From the NCBI GenBank assembly GCA_009712185.1, contig WASQ01000056.1, positions 1 through 32,003 of the forward strand: DNA of 32,003 bases, written 5' to 3'. Below the pieces are notes generated by a model. That model had not been told where the DNA came from. It saw nothing but the letters and a program-made list of their open reading frames with translations, and did no database searches. The position numbers and the translations under genes were made by a program. This document shows, one piece after another, positions 9,150 to 16,838 of the stretch. Source of the stretch: Telmatospirillum sp. GTDB taxonomy: Bacteria; Pseudomonadota; Alphaproteobacteria; Rhodospirillales; Magnetospirillaceae. Within the stretch, counting starts at the first letter, position 1. Every line of letters begins with the position of its first letter.

Positions 9150-9262
9150 GTTCCGGCGAAGCCGACAGCCAGAAATTCCGCCACTTTCGAGGACGGAGGC
9201 CGGCGGGATGCTGTGCCGGCCCACGCGCAGGGACTCAAATGGTGGAGTCCAACCAGCAGTCT
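9150..9262. repeat. Intergenic palindromic repeat, copy 3
   Basis: This unit is arranged in tandem with copy 2, offset by 127 bp. It shares the CGAAGCCGA start, an ATTCCGCC-CTTTCG middle, a CACGCGCAGGGACTC segment and a GGTGGAGTCCAACCA end with the other copies. No convincing coding frame crosses it. Confidence 0.55.
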
Positions 9263-9268
9263 CTCCCT

Positions 9269-9329
9269 GTCAAATTGTCGATTCCCATAGCTGTGGCCAC
9301 GATCTGGAAATCTCAGCTTCGGCAGGATA
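9269..9329 (+). promoter_or_regulatory. 61-bp promoter-region repeat, copy A
   Basis: The first 22 bp are identical to 14389-14410, and the next 39 bp match at 24 positions without a gap, ending in a shared GGCAGG(A/G)TA. It begins with GTCAAATTGTCGATT, in which GTC-AAT/GTC-ATT forms a short direct repeat, as OmpR-type regulators often use. It precedes the small-protein and DUF347 genes. Confidence 0.5.
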
Positions 9330-9348
9330 GGCGCGGCTCGTGAGAAGC

Positions 9349-9450
9349 ATGAGCGTCGATCGCGGGGCCGCCGTGGGACGCCTCACAGGACAGGACTGTG
9401 GCGGCGAACCGTCAGCCCCGTCAAAAAAGTTGGGAAATTCAAGGAGATAA
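9349..9450 (+). CDS. Possible 33-residue leader peptide
   Basis: A short frame runs from ATG 9349 to TAA 9448-9450 and stops one base before the next gene's ATG. A GAGAAG sequence lies just upstream. The peptide starts MSVDRGAAVG and ends in a basic LGNSRR. Its position 20 bp after the promoter-region repeat makes translation possible, but there is no family support. Confidence 0.2.
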   Translation: MSVDRGAAVGRLTGQDCGGEPSAPSKKLGNSRR

Positions 9451-9451
9451 C

Positions 9452-9643
9452 ATGCAGATAAACTCGATATCGACCATGAACGCCGCTCTGACCGCACTGA
9501 CACCGGCAACCGCAGCCCCCCAATCTGCGGCCACCGCTCCGACGTCAGCCGGCCACTCGGCTCCCCAGGACATCGTCAGCCTCAGCAACGCCGCCAGACA
9601 GGCAATGCAAGGTGCCGATGACGGCGACGGTCCCGGACGGTGA
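9452..9643 (+). CDS. Small Ala/Thr/Ser-rich hypothetical protein
   Basis: The 63-residue product starts at an ATG preceded by a near-ideal AAGGAGAT ribosome-binding site, the strongest reason to believe it is translated. The N-terminus MQINSISTMNAA is followed by a low-complexity Ala/Pro/Thr stretch, then DIVSLSNAARQAMQG and an acidic Gly-rich tail. The VSLSNAAR segment resembles short motifs in flagellum-related or secreted small proteins, but that is too short for a family call. There is no membrane helix. A strong hairpin follows 42 bp after the stop. It lies between the promoter-region repeat and the DUF347 membrane-protein gene. Confidence 0.6.
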   Translation: MQINSISTMNAALTALTPATAAPQSAATAPTSAGHSAPQDIVSLSNAARQAMQGADDGDGPGR

Positions 9644-9685
9644 GCCGGAGGTCGCACTGAAAAAACGTCATTTCCCTTCGTCCGC

Positions 9686-9728
9686 CCTCAGTGTTTCCGG
9701 GCGCCCCTAACACCCGGAAACACTGAGG
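9686..9728. terminator. Strong hairpin, terminator-like
   Basis: A perfect 16-bp stem (9686-9701 with 9713-9728) encloses an 11-base loop. No U tract follows on either strand, so it may be a processing or attenuation structure rather than a classical intrinsic terminator. Confidence 0.6.
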
Positions 9729-9796
9729 AAAACCCCGCCATCTCAGTCGTTTTCCCGATTAACGAAATTGATTTCAGCTTTTCCGGAATCATCACA

Positions 9797-10591
9797 ATGA
9801 AAATTCCATTTATTCGTGAAAACGAGCGTGATTTCGGCCTCAACAAGGTTCCGGACGTCACGCTTATCTTCTGGATCATCAAGATTTTGTCGACAACCGT
9901 CGGGGAGACGGGAGCCGACTATCTCGCGGTCCATGTTGGTCTCGGCGCGCCTGTCACCGGCGCCATCATGCTGGCTCTCCTGATCGCCGCCCTCATCTGG
10001 CAGGTCCGGAAAACCCGGCATGTCCCCTGGCTCTATTGGCTGACGGTGGTTCTGCTCAGCGTGGTCGGCACGCAGATCACCGATGCCCTCACCGACGGCC
10101 TGGGGGTCAGCCTTTATGTCAGCACGGCGGCGTTCGCCGCACTGCTGGCCCTGACCTTCGCCGCCTGGTACGCCCGGGAACGCACCTTGTCGATCCATAC
10201 GATCGTCACCAGGCGGCGCGAGCTTTTCTACTGGACCGCCATCCTTTTCACCTTCGCGCTCGGCACCGCGTCCGGCGACCTGGCGACCGAGGCGCTGGGA
10301 CTGGGATTCACCGTCGGAGCCGTGGTCTTCGCAACGCTCATCGGCATGATCGCGGCAGCCTACGCCTGGGGGGCCAACGCAATTCTGACGTTCTGGCTGG
10401 CCTATATCCTCACGCGGCCGCTTGGCGCCTCTCTCGGCGACCTTCTCTCCCAGGCCCGGACTTATGGCGGGTTGGGGCTGGGCACCATCTCGACCAGCCT
10501 TGCCTTCCTGGCCGTCATCGCAGCGCTCGTCGCCCTTCTCAGCGTCGGCCGGCACAGCCCGATGATTGAACAGCGCGATGTCGGAGAGTGA
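9797..10591 (+). CDS. COG4705-type membrane protein with DUF347 repeats
   Basis: The 264-residue integral membrane protein begins with the family signature [19 protein letters not shown] followed by GETGADYL. It shows four repeats, each with an aromatic-Trp near the start, then a Gly and an Asp: [40 protein letters not shown] and TFWLAYI..GASLGD. Together they give about eight membrane helices. The function of this family is not firmly established; the repeated intramembrane Asp and small residues suggest transport of a cation or small solute. Such genes commonly occur next to two-component systems, as here. A secreted-protein gene follows after 65 bp. Confidence 0.85.
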   Translation: MKIPFIRENERDFGLNKVPDVTLIFWIIKILSTTVGETGADYLAVHVGLGAPVTGAIMLALLIAALIWQVRKTRHVPWLYWLTVVLLSVVGTQITDALTDGLGVSLYVSTAAFAALLALTFAAWYARERTLSIHTIVTRRRELFYWTAILFTFALGTASGDLATEALGLGFTVGAVVFATLIGMIAAAYAWGANAILTFWLAYILTRPLGASLGDLLSQARTYGGLGLGTISTSLAFLAVIAALVALLSVGRHSPMIEQRDVGE

Positions 10592-10656
10592 CGACCCGTC
10601 CCCAGGGCAATCGGGTGCCCCCGATAGCCCTGTCCCCTCTTTTTCAGTGGAGAAAA

Positions 10657-11070
10657 ATGATGATACCGTTCCCCGATCGCGCCAAAAGCCTCCTTGTCGC
10701 CACCTGTCTTGCCACCATCGGCATCGCCACTCTGACGCCGCGGGCACAGTTGATCCCGCAGGCGACCGCCTCCGAGGCGGCAAGCCTTGGGAACCTGTCC
10801 TCTTTCCGGGCGATCGCCGCCGATACCCGGACGCTGGTGGACAACGGCGACCTCGCGGGGGCCAAGGCACGGATCAAAGATCTTGAGACCAGTTGGGATG
10901 AAGCCGAAGCCGGATTGAAGCCGCGCGCCCCGGGCAACTGGCATACGATCGACAAAGCGATCGACCGGGCCCTCGCCGCCCTGCGCGCTGACAAGCCCGA
11001 TGCCGGCAAATGCAAAGAGTCTCTCACCGATTTGCTCGCAATGATGGACCGCGCAGGCGGAGGCATGTGA
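10657..11070 (+). CDS. Secreted helical protein of unknown function
   Basis: The 137-residue product has an N-terminal signal-like segment: basic residues then [15 protein letters not shown], with cleavage likely near residue 40. The mature part is predominantly helical and hydrophilic. A conserved-looking core, [33 protein letters not shown], is followed by [17 protein letters not shown] and one Cys in KCKESL. The ATG at 10657 is preceded by GGAGA. It is likely co-transcribed with the DUF347 gene upstream and shares the neighbourhood of a sensor kinase, so it could be a periplasmic accessory or ligand-binding component. I do not recognise a named family. Confidence 0.7.
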   Translation: MMIPFPDRAKSLLVATCLATIGIATLTPRAQLIPQATASEAASLGNLSSFRAIAADTRTLVDNGDLAGAKARIKDLETSWDEAEAGLKPRAPGNWHTIDKAIDRALAALRADKPDAGKCKESLTDLLAMMDRAGGGM

Positions 11071-11197
11071 CCCCGGCGAACGCGTCGAAGGTCAGGTTGC
11101 CGGATTTGCGAGGGCTCCCTTCGCCCTGGCCGTGTCACCGGTTTGCGGACGGGGGCGGCCTGTCGGCACCGGCACCGCGGCTCAGTCCGGGATGATA

Positions 11198-11232
11198 CCA
11201 ACCGGCGATGAGGATGGATCATCGCCGGTTGG
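11198..11232. terminator. Bidirectional terminator-like hairpin between convergent genes
   Basis: A perfect 14-bp stem, CCAACCGGCGATGA with its complement, closes a 7-base loop (11212-11218). It lies between the + strand secreted-protein gene and the - strand small membrane-protein gene. There is no clear U tract. Confidence 0.6.
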
Positions 11233-11283
11233 CCTGCCCGATGAGAGCCCGCGAACGGATAGCGGGCCAATTTGCCCGCCGGC

Positions 11284-11451
11284 TCATCTCCTGATGAGCA
11301 GAGCCACACCGGCGAGCGTCAGGGGCGGAACGACATAAGCCGCGATGGTCGGATAGCCGGCCTCGACCATCATCACCGCGGCCAGCACGATCGCCGCAAC
11401 GACGGCGACATTCCAGGCGTCGCCGAACAGCACTTTCAGAAAGGCGCTCAC
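11284..11451 (-). CDS. 55-residue double-helix membrane protein coupled to the COG4280 gene
   Basis: A GTG start overlaps the TGA of the upstream COG4280 gene as GTGA, the classic sign of translational coupling. The product begins MSAFLKVLFGDAWN and has two hydrophobic stretches, VAVVAAIVLAAVMMV and AAYVVPPLTLAGVALLI, separated by EAGYPTI, then ends in Arg-Arg. This hairpin-like topology suggests a small subunit or accessory of the neighbouring membrane protein. GC-rich third positions continue through it. I know of no named family. Its short length makes it easy to miss. Confidence 0.7.
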   Translation of the reverse strand: MSAFLKVLFGDAWNVAVVAAIVLAAVMMVEAGYPTIAAYVVPPLTLAGVALLIRR

Positions 11452-12182
11452 AGGACCGATCTCCCCCGCGAAAACCGCCGGACGGCCGACACCATCGCGA
11501 GGCCGCCTCCGGCATAGAAGACAAACAGGCCGGGAAGGCTCCAGTCATGCCCGGGCCACACCGTCGGCCCCCCGAGCGCTTCCAGCATCCAGAATGTGCC
11601 GAAGGAGACGATCGCCGCGCCAACCGTGAACTTGATCACGTTTTCCGGCAATCGCGCGAGCGGCGCGCCGATGATCACCCCGGCCGCGATCACCACCGCC
11701 AATGCCGCCAGCGCCCCCAGAGCGGCTCCGGCAAGGCTCGCCCAGCCGCCATGCCCTCCCATGGCGACAACGATCAGCCAGACTTCCAGCCCTTCGAGAA
11801 GGACACCTTTAAAGGCGATGATCCAGGAACCGGACCAGTCGCCACCCGAAAGACGGGCCCGGACCTTGTTGAATTCATCGGCCTCGCTGCGAAGCGGCTT
11901 CAACCCCGCCTGCCGCGCGATTGCCTTGGCGAGCCACCGCACCCCGAAAAGCAGCAGGAAAACGCCGATCAGGAACTGAAGCGCGGCAATATTCACCCCG
12001 AGGCTTAAGACGCCCCCCATCGACACCGTCATGACGGCGAGAACCGCAAGGGCCGCGAACGCGGCGCCGGCGGCCGCGCGCCAGCCAATGGTCAGGCCGA
12101 CGGCGAACACGATCGTGAAGGCTTCGACCCATTCGACGCCTGCGGCAAGAAAGGCGGGAATGATGACTGCGACATTGAACAT
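11448..12182 (-). CDS. COG4280-type integral membrane protein, possible cation permease
   Basis: The 244-residue protein has about six to seven hydrophobic helices, in two halves around a polar linker (about residues 93-118). Each half carries an E-x-x-E motif at the start of a helix: E17-W-V-E20 in the first and E130-G-L-E133 in the second. The second reads LLEGLEVWLIVVA and looks much like the REGLE motif of FTR1-type iron permeases. COG4280 is annotated only as a predicted membrane protein, so metal transport is an inference from these paired motifs. The stop codon overlaps the start of a 55-residue membrane-protein gene. The gene is downstream of the two-component genes on the same strand, 129 bp from the kinase stop. 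Confidence 0.8.
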   Translation of the reverse strand: MFNVAVIIPAFLAAGVEWVEAFTIVFAVGLTIGWRAAAGAAFAALAVLAVMTVSMGGVLSLGVNIAALQFLIGVFLLLFGVRWLAKAIARQAGLKPLRSEADEFNKVRARLSGGDWSGSWIIAFKGVLLEGLEVWLIVVAMGGHGGWASLAGAALGALAALAVVIAAGVIIGAPLARLPENVIKFTVGAAIVSFGTFWMLEALGGPTVWPGHDWSLPGLFVFYAGGGLAMVSAVRRFSRGRSVL

Positions 12183-12311
12183 TGAGCGTTCTCTCCTGTC
12201 CTGTCGGACCCTGCGTCACAGCGGCGGACATGAAAAATCCGGCCAGCCCGGTCGCGCCGTCCGCGCCCGCGCTGATCCGACCGGTCCGCAATCCAGGATC
12301 TTCGACTGACG

Positions 12312-13673
12312 TTATGTCCCGGCGTTTTGCACCAGTCTGATCGTCGCCCGCAAACCGGGACGATTATCCTCCAGGGTAATGGCCGAATCGTGCAGGGAGG
12401 CAACGGCGGCCGCCAAACTGAGACCGAGCCCGCTGCCGACCGTGGTGCGGCTGGCGTCAAGCCGGTAGAAGCGTCGGAACACGCGTGTCCGCAAATGCTC
12501 CGGAATGCCGGGACCGTTGTCGGCCACCACCACATCAATCAGTCCTGAGGCCGCCGTCGCCGAGACATCGATCTCCGTTGAGCGTGGCGTATGGCGGACC
12601 GCGTTTTCCAGAAGATTGGCAAAAAGCTGGAGAAGAAGCTCCCGGTCGCCATGGACGACAAGACCGGGCGGAATGGCCTCGGCGATGGTCTGCCCCTTGT
12701 CCTCCGCCATCGAGGCGTAGACTTCCACGGCGGTTTTCAGGACCTCCGTCAAATCGACGGTGTCGAAGTTCGCCCGCCGGGCCGACGATTCGATTTGAGC
12801 GATGCGCAGCAGGGCGCCGAAAGTCTCCAGGATCGAATCGACATCGCGCAACGTTCCCGCAAGCGCCTCCTGCAGCGACCGGACGCTGGTCTCCTTCCGG
12901 AGGGCCCTCTCGACCCGCTGCCGAAGCCTGGTCAACGGCGTCCGCAAGTCGTGGGCGATGTCGCTGGAAACCTGGCGAAGCCCCTCCATCAACCCTTCGA
13001 TGCGATCCAGCATTCCATTGAGACTGGTCGCCAGATGATCGAACTCGTCGTTGCTGCCACTCAAAGGGATACGCCCCGTCAAGTCGCCGCCGACGATATC
13101 GCGGCTGGCCCGGCTCAGGGCCTCGACCCGCCCCAGGACATTCAGACTCATGACCGCGCCGCCCGCCAGCGACAGCAGCACGGTCGCGGCAATTCCCCAA
13201 AAAAAGGCCCGCCGGATCGCCTCCTGCATCTCGCGGAGCTGATAGGTGCTCAAGCCGACGAACAGATATCCGCCATCGGGCAATCGGCGCCCCTCTCCGC
13301 GAATGATGCGGGCCTGGTCATGCGGATCGGAAACCGCGCGCATCCATTCCCGCCGGCCGATCTCAGGCGGCATCGGGGGAAGATTTCCAGCCAGAACCGT
13401 TCCGTCGCCGGCTTGCAGAAGATAGAAAAAATCCGGAGACCGGCGCGTCAGATCGTCGACCAGATGAGCGGTTTCGGAGACATGGGCACCGGGTGCATTG
13501 GCCACAATCTCCGCCAGTTCGCTGGAAACGGTGTCATCGATCTGACGTCTCATAAATTCGGCGGTCGACCAATAGATAACACCAAAAAGAATCAAAAATG
13601 AAAAACAAAATATCGCCGCGTAAAGCAGCGTCAAACGAAAACTCGATGTCTTTAGAATTTTAAACCGGAGCAC
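12312..13673 (-). CDS. Sensor histidine kinase of the OmpR-partner class
   Basis: The inner-membrane kinase has one helix near the N-terminus (after FRLTLLYAAIFCFSFLILFGVIYW), a periplasmic sensor segment of about 130 residues with no obvious metal-binding cluster, and a second helix (GIAATVLLSLAGGAVMSL). A HAMP domain follows (GRVEALSRASRDIVGGDLTGRIP), then the HisKA motif DIAHDLRTPLTRLR with the phospho-His. The ATPase boxes are LLENAVRHTP, DNGPGIP, RFYRLDASR and GSGLGLSL. GTG 13673 overlaps the regulator gene by 14 bp; an in-frame GTG at 13694 would add seven residues. It pairs with the adjacent response regulator, and the divergent RND operon is the likely target. Confidence 0.93.
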   Translation of the reverse strand: MLRFKILKTSSFRLTLLYAAIFCFSFLILFGVIYWSTAEFMRRQIDDTVSSELAEIVANAPGAHVSETAHLVDDLTRRSPDFFYLLQAGDGTVLAGNLPPMPPEIGRREWMRAVSDPHDQARIIRGEGRRLPDGGYLFVGLSTYQLREMQEAIRRAFFWGIAATVLLSLAGGAVMSLNVLGRVEALSRASRDIVGGDLTGRIPLSGSNDEFDHLATSLNGMLDRIEGLMEGLRQVSSDIAHDLRTPLTRLRQRVERALRKETSVRSLQEALAGTLRDVDSILETFGALLRIAQIESSARRANFDTVDLTEVLKTAVEVYASMAEDKGQTIAEAIPPGLVVHGDRELLLQLFANLLENAVRHTPRSTEIDVSATAASGLIDVVVADNGPGIPEHLRTRVFRRFYRLDASRTTVGSGLGLSLAAAVASLHDSAITLEDNRPGLRATIRLVQNAGT

Positions 13674-14337
13674 GAAGACAATATCCTGCACCACGAACGG
13701 TATGTATCAGCTCACTGTCACCGCCTTTGGCGATTTTAGATCTCAATCGACTGACATGACTTTCCACGACGTTAGTGTGTGGATCAAAGTGCACCTCCCA
13801 TACGTTCTCAAGGAGCATGGTCCGGGTCACCACCTGACCGGCATGGCGGATCAGATATTCCAGCAATCGGAATTCACGCGGCTGCAGGTCGATCGCCACC
13901 TTGGCCCGCCGCACGGTCCGGGCCAGCAGGTCGACCTCAAGATCGGCCACCTTGAGCAGCGTTTCCGGAGACGTGCGCCGCGACCGTCGGCCCAGCGCGG
14001 TGATCCTGGCCACCAATTCAGCAAAGGCGAACGGTTTGACGAGATAATCGTCCCCACCAACATTGAGGCCGGCAACCCGGTCATCGATGCCGCCCAAGGT
14101 GGTCAGGAACAGCATCGGAGCCTCGACACCGCTGCCTCTCAGCAGGCGGACGACGCTGATACCGTCCAGTTCCGGCAACAGACGGTCGACGATCAGCAGG
14201 TCCCAGGCCTCCGCCGCGCCGTCCAGCAGACCCTGTCGGCCATCGTTCGCCACCGAAACGGTGTGCCCCTCCTCCTCCAGACCCTGGACGATGTAGTCAG
14301 CCGTTTCGCTGTCGTCTTCGATCAGTAGGATCTTCAC
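13660..14337 (-). CDS. OmpR/PhoB-family response regulator
   Basis: The 225-residue regulator has a receiver domain with the acidic pocket E7-D8-D9, phospho-acceptor D51 (LLIVDRLLPELDG), Thr in FLTTLGG, and Lys in DDYLVKPFAFAEL. A winged-helix DNA-binding domain follows, with LQPREFRLLEYLIRH, VVTRTMLLENVW and NVVESHVSRLRSKI as recognition helix, and ends IHTVRGAGYCLR. GTG 14337 is preferred over an upstream start at 14376 because AAGGAGAG lies at the right spacing and the protein then begins VKILLIEDD as the family does. It is transcribed divergently from the RND efflux operon, and the 22-bp repeat in the shared promoter region is a candidate binding site. Confidence 0.95.
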   Translation of the reverse strand: MKILLIEDDSETADYIVQGLEEEGHTVSVANDGRQGLLDGAAEAWDLLIVDRLLPELDGISVVRLLRGSGVEAPMLFLTTLGGIDDRVAGLNVGGDDYLVKPFAFAELVARITALGRRSRRTSPETLLKVADLEVDLLARTVRRAKVAIDLQPREFRLLEYLIRHAGQVVTRTMLLENVWEVHFDPHTNVVESHVSRLRSKIAKGGDSELIHTVRGAGYCLRAPV

Positions 14338-14388
14338 CTGCCCTCTCCTTGCGTCCTCCCCATTCCACTCGCGCACATGGGCCGTTCC

Positions 14389-14449
14389 GTCAAATTGTCG
14401 ATTCCCATAGTTCCGATCACCGTCCGGTAATCCAGGGTTTGGCAGGGTA
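14389..14449 (+). promoter_or_regulatory. 61-bp promoter-region repeat, copy B
   Basis: The first 22 bp are identical to 9269-9290 and the remainder is diverged but aligned without gaps. It lies between the response-regulator gene and the RND operon, ending 8 bp before the ATG of the outer-membrane component. It may contain the operator and promoter of the RND operon. Confidence 0.5.
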
Positions 14450-14457
14450 CGGGGGCC

Positions 14458-15807
14458 ATGACATTGACACCACCCTTCCTGACCGCGCCCTGTTGGAAGC
14501 GATCAGCGCTGTTACTCGCCGCGCTGCTGTCGGCCTGTGCCAGCTATCAGCCCCTCCCGCTCGACAAAAAACCCAACCTGAAGGAGAGTCTTGCCGAACT
14601 CCGCCATGACGGAGACCTGCCGCCGGTCCTCGGTATCGAGGATGTTGCCCGGCTTGCGGTGGACAACAACCCTGATCTGGTCGCTGTCCGGGCGCAAGCC
14701 CATGTCGCACGTTCGGAGGCGGGAACCGCCGGAATATTGCCCAACCCGTCGATCAGCGGCAATTACGGCGTCCTGATCGGGGGCCCGGGATCGATCGACG
14801 CGCTGTCCGTCGGCATCAGCGAGGACCTGAAATCCCTCGTCACGCTGTCGGCAAGGCGGGCCGCGGCCGATGCGGCCATGCGACAGACCGACGCCTCGAT
14901 CCTCTGGCAGGAATGGCAGGTCATCGGCAAGGCCCGCATGCTGGTCGTCGACCTGGTGGAGGGAGACCGCGGCCTCGCCTTGTCGCGACGAACGCTCGAT
15001 CTGCTTCAGTCAAGACTCGATCGCGGTCGCGCCGCGCTGGCCCTGGGCGATGTCACGCTGACCGCCCTGGCCCCCGACGCCACGGCGGTGAACGACCTGC
15101 ACAAACAGGTTCACGATCAGGAACGGCTCCAGGCGCAGCGGCGATCGGATCTGAACGCCCTGGTCGGCCTGTCGGGCACCGTCCCGGTGCCCTTGCGCCC
15201 GGAGTTGGAGGTGCCGGAGATCAGCCCGCGGGCCATCGGTTCCCTGGTGCCGGGCCTTGCGGACCGCCGGCCGGACCTGATCGCGCTTCAGTTAGGCTAT
15301 CAGGCGCAGGAAGCCAAGGTCCGGACCGCGATCCTGGCCCAGTTTCCGGCGCCGGTCCTGGGAATCACAGGCGGACATGACAATTCGGATGTCCGAACTC
15401 TCGGTCCGCAAATCACCCTGGATCTGCCGGTTTTTAATCGCAATCAGGGCGTCATCGCCGTCGAACAGGCCACGCGTGAGCAGCTTCACGAGGAGTTTTC
15501 AGCCCGCCTCGCCTCCGCGGCCGGCGACCTTCAGGCGATCGCCACCAGCCGGACGCTCATCGGGGAGCAACTGGCCCAGGCCCGATCACGGACCGGCGAC
15601 CTGACTGCGATGGCCGGACGGGCCCGCAGCGCCTACCTCGCCGGCAATCTGGACGAACGCAGCTATGTCGATTTCGCCGTCGCCGATCTCACCGGCCGGC
15701 AAAGCGTTCTGGCGCTGGAGCAATTGCTGCTGGAGCAGCGGGTGGCCGTCGAAACGCTGACGGGCACCGGGATGCCCGCGCTTGACTCGATTTCCAGGGA
15801 ACCATGA
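14458..15807 (+). CDS. Outer-membrane efflux lipoprotein, TolC/CusC-like
   Basis: The 449-residue protein has a lipoprotein signal: a basic residue pair, LLLAALLS, then the lipobox LLSAC with Cys near residue 23. The mature part has the duplicated outer-membrane-efflux repeat, with AVDNNPDLVAVRAQ early and VPGLADRRPDLIALQLGYQAQEAKVR in the second repeat, both typical of the TolC family. ITLDLPVFNRNQGVIAVEQA is the characteristic strand before the second helical hairpin. It would form the outer-membrane duct of the RND pump encoded by the next two genes. ATG 15804 of the adaptor overlaps its stop codon by 4 bp. Confidence 0.92.
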   Translation: MTLTPPFLTAPCWKRSALLLAALLSACASYQPLPLDKKPNLKESLAELRHDGDLPPVLGIEDVARLAVDNNPDLVAVRAQAHVARSEAGTAGILPNPSISGNYGVLIGGPGSIDALSVGISEDLKSLVTLSARRAAADAAMRQTDASILWQEWQVIGKARMLVVDLVEGDRGLALSRRTLDLLQSRLDRGRAALALGDVTLTALAPDATAVNDLHKQVHDQERLQAQRRSDLNALVGLSGTVPVPLRPELEVPEISPRAIGSLVPGLADRRPDLIALQLGYQAQEAKVRTAILAQFPAPVLGITGGHDNSDVRTLGPQITLDLPVFNRNQGVIAVEQATREQLHEEFSARLASAAGDLQAIATSRTLIGEQLAQARSRTGDLTAMAGRARSAYLAGNLDERSYVDFAVADLTGRQSVLALEQLLLEQRVAVETLTGTGMPALDSISREP

Positions 15808-16838
15808 CCATGAAAACAGGAATGATCGCGGGATCGCTTGCAGCCGTCCTGCTGCTGCTCCCCCTCCCCGTCCGGGCGGACGGGACGCCCAGCGTCCTGG
15901 TCCGGACCGTCATGCCGCGACAGGGATCCGTTCCCGACGTCGTGACGGCCTATGGCACGGCCGGACCGTCCGTCGATGGCAACGTCACTCTCAGCGTTGC
16001 CGCGGAAGGCCAGGTGACGGTGCTTGCGGCGAGACCGGGTGAGGCGGTGCAGGCCGGCGAAAAACTGATCGACTTCGCCCTGTCGGCGCAGGCGGTCAGC
16101 ACCTATCACCAGGCCGTCGCCGCCGCCAGGACTGCCCGTCAGGCCCGGACGCATACCGCGGACCTGTTCCAGCAACAGTTGGCCACCCGGGATCAGGTGG
16201 AACAGGCGGACAAGGCCGTTTTTGATGCCGAGGCCAGGCTCAATGCCTTGCAACACGAGACCGGCGACCGGAACACCGTCACCCTCAAGGCTCCCTTCGA
16301 CGGGATCGTCTCCGCGGTTCCAATCGCCCAGGGCGACCGGACGCCACCGGGGGCGCCGTTGGTTTCCCTGATACGCGCCGATGGACTGGTCGTCACCGTC
16401 GGTATCGAGCCATCGGACCGGACCAGGGTCCATAACGGCAATCCGGTCCGGCTCAATCCGCTGACCGGAACCGCCGGAGCCATCGACGGAAGGATTTTGC
16501 GCGTCGACAACATGATCAATGCCAAGTCCCGTCTGGTCGACGCCGACATCTCGTTGCCGCCCGGCACCCTCCCCGGCGAAACCTTCCGCGCCGTCATCAC
16601 CGTGGGACGCTCGGCCGGCTGGCTGATCCCGCGCGATGCGGTGCTGGCCGACGACAAAGGCGCCTATCTGCTTCAAGTCGCCGGCGACAAGGCCGTGCGG
16701 GTGGAGGTGCGCCCCCTTGGCACGGATGGCGATATCGCGGCCGTGACCGGGGCCATCGATCCACAGCGGCCGGTCGTCGTCGAGGGAAATTATCAGCTAT
16801 CGGACGGCACGGCCGTCCGTCAGGAAAAGCCATTGTGA
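15804..16838 (+). CDS. RND efflux periplasmic adaptor (membrane fusion protein)
   Basis: The 344-residue adaptor has a Sec-type signal peptide (MKTGMIAGSLAAVLLLLPLPVRA, cleaved after ADG or RADG) and the usual lipoyl, hairpin and beta-barrel order. VAAEGQVTVLAARPGEAVQAGEKLIDF is the first lipoyl half and TVTLKAPFDGIVSAVPIAQGD the second. Between them is a short coiled-coil hairpin (about 90-150) with ATRDQVEQADKAVFDAEARL. No His- or Met-rich metal site is visible at the N-terminus, so a Cus-like copper role is not supported. It overlaps both neighbours by 4 bp. Confidence 0.93.
   Translation: MTMKTGMIAGSLAAVLLLLPLPVRADGTPSVLVRTVMPRQGSVPDVVTAYGTAGPSVDGNVTLSVAAEGQVTVLAARPGEAVQAGEKLIDFALSAQAVSTYHQAVAAARTARQARTHTADLFQQQLATRDQVEQADKAVFDAEARLNALQHETGDRNTVTLKAPFDGIVSAVPIAQGDRTPPGAPLVSLIRADGLVVTVGIEPSDRTRVHNGNPVRLNPLTGTAGAIDGRILRVDNMINAKSRLVDADISLPPGTLPGETFRAVITVGRSAGWLIPRDAVLADDKGAYLLQVAGDKAVRVEVRPLGTDGDIAAVTGAIDPQRPVVVEGNYQLSDGTAVRQEKPL

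Noticed and set aside
8962-9262. CRISPR-like array
   Set aside because: There are two diverged units of about 100 bp with internal palindromes, not short identical repeats with unique spacers.
9743-10870. Long minus-strand frame opposite the DUF347 gene
   Set aside because: It is antisense to a protein with four recognisable repeats, and its product is Gly/Arg/Asp-rich without structure.
14458-16838. Copper or heavy-metal efflux assignment (Cus/Czc)
   Set aside because: No Met- or His-rich metal sites are visible in the adaptor, and the permease helix 4 carries the HAE-type D-D pair.
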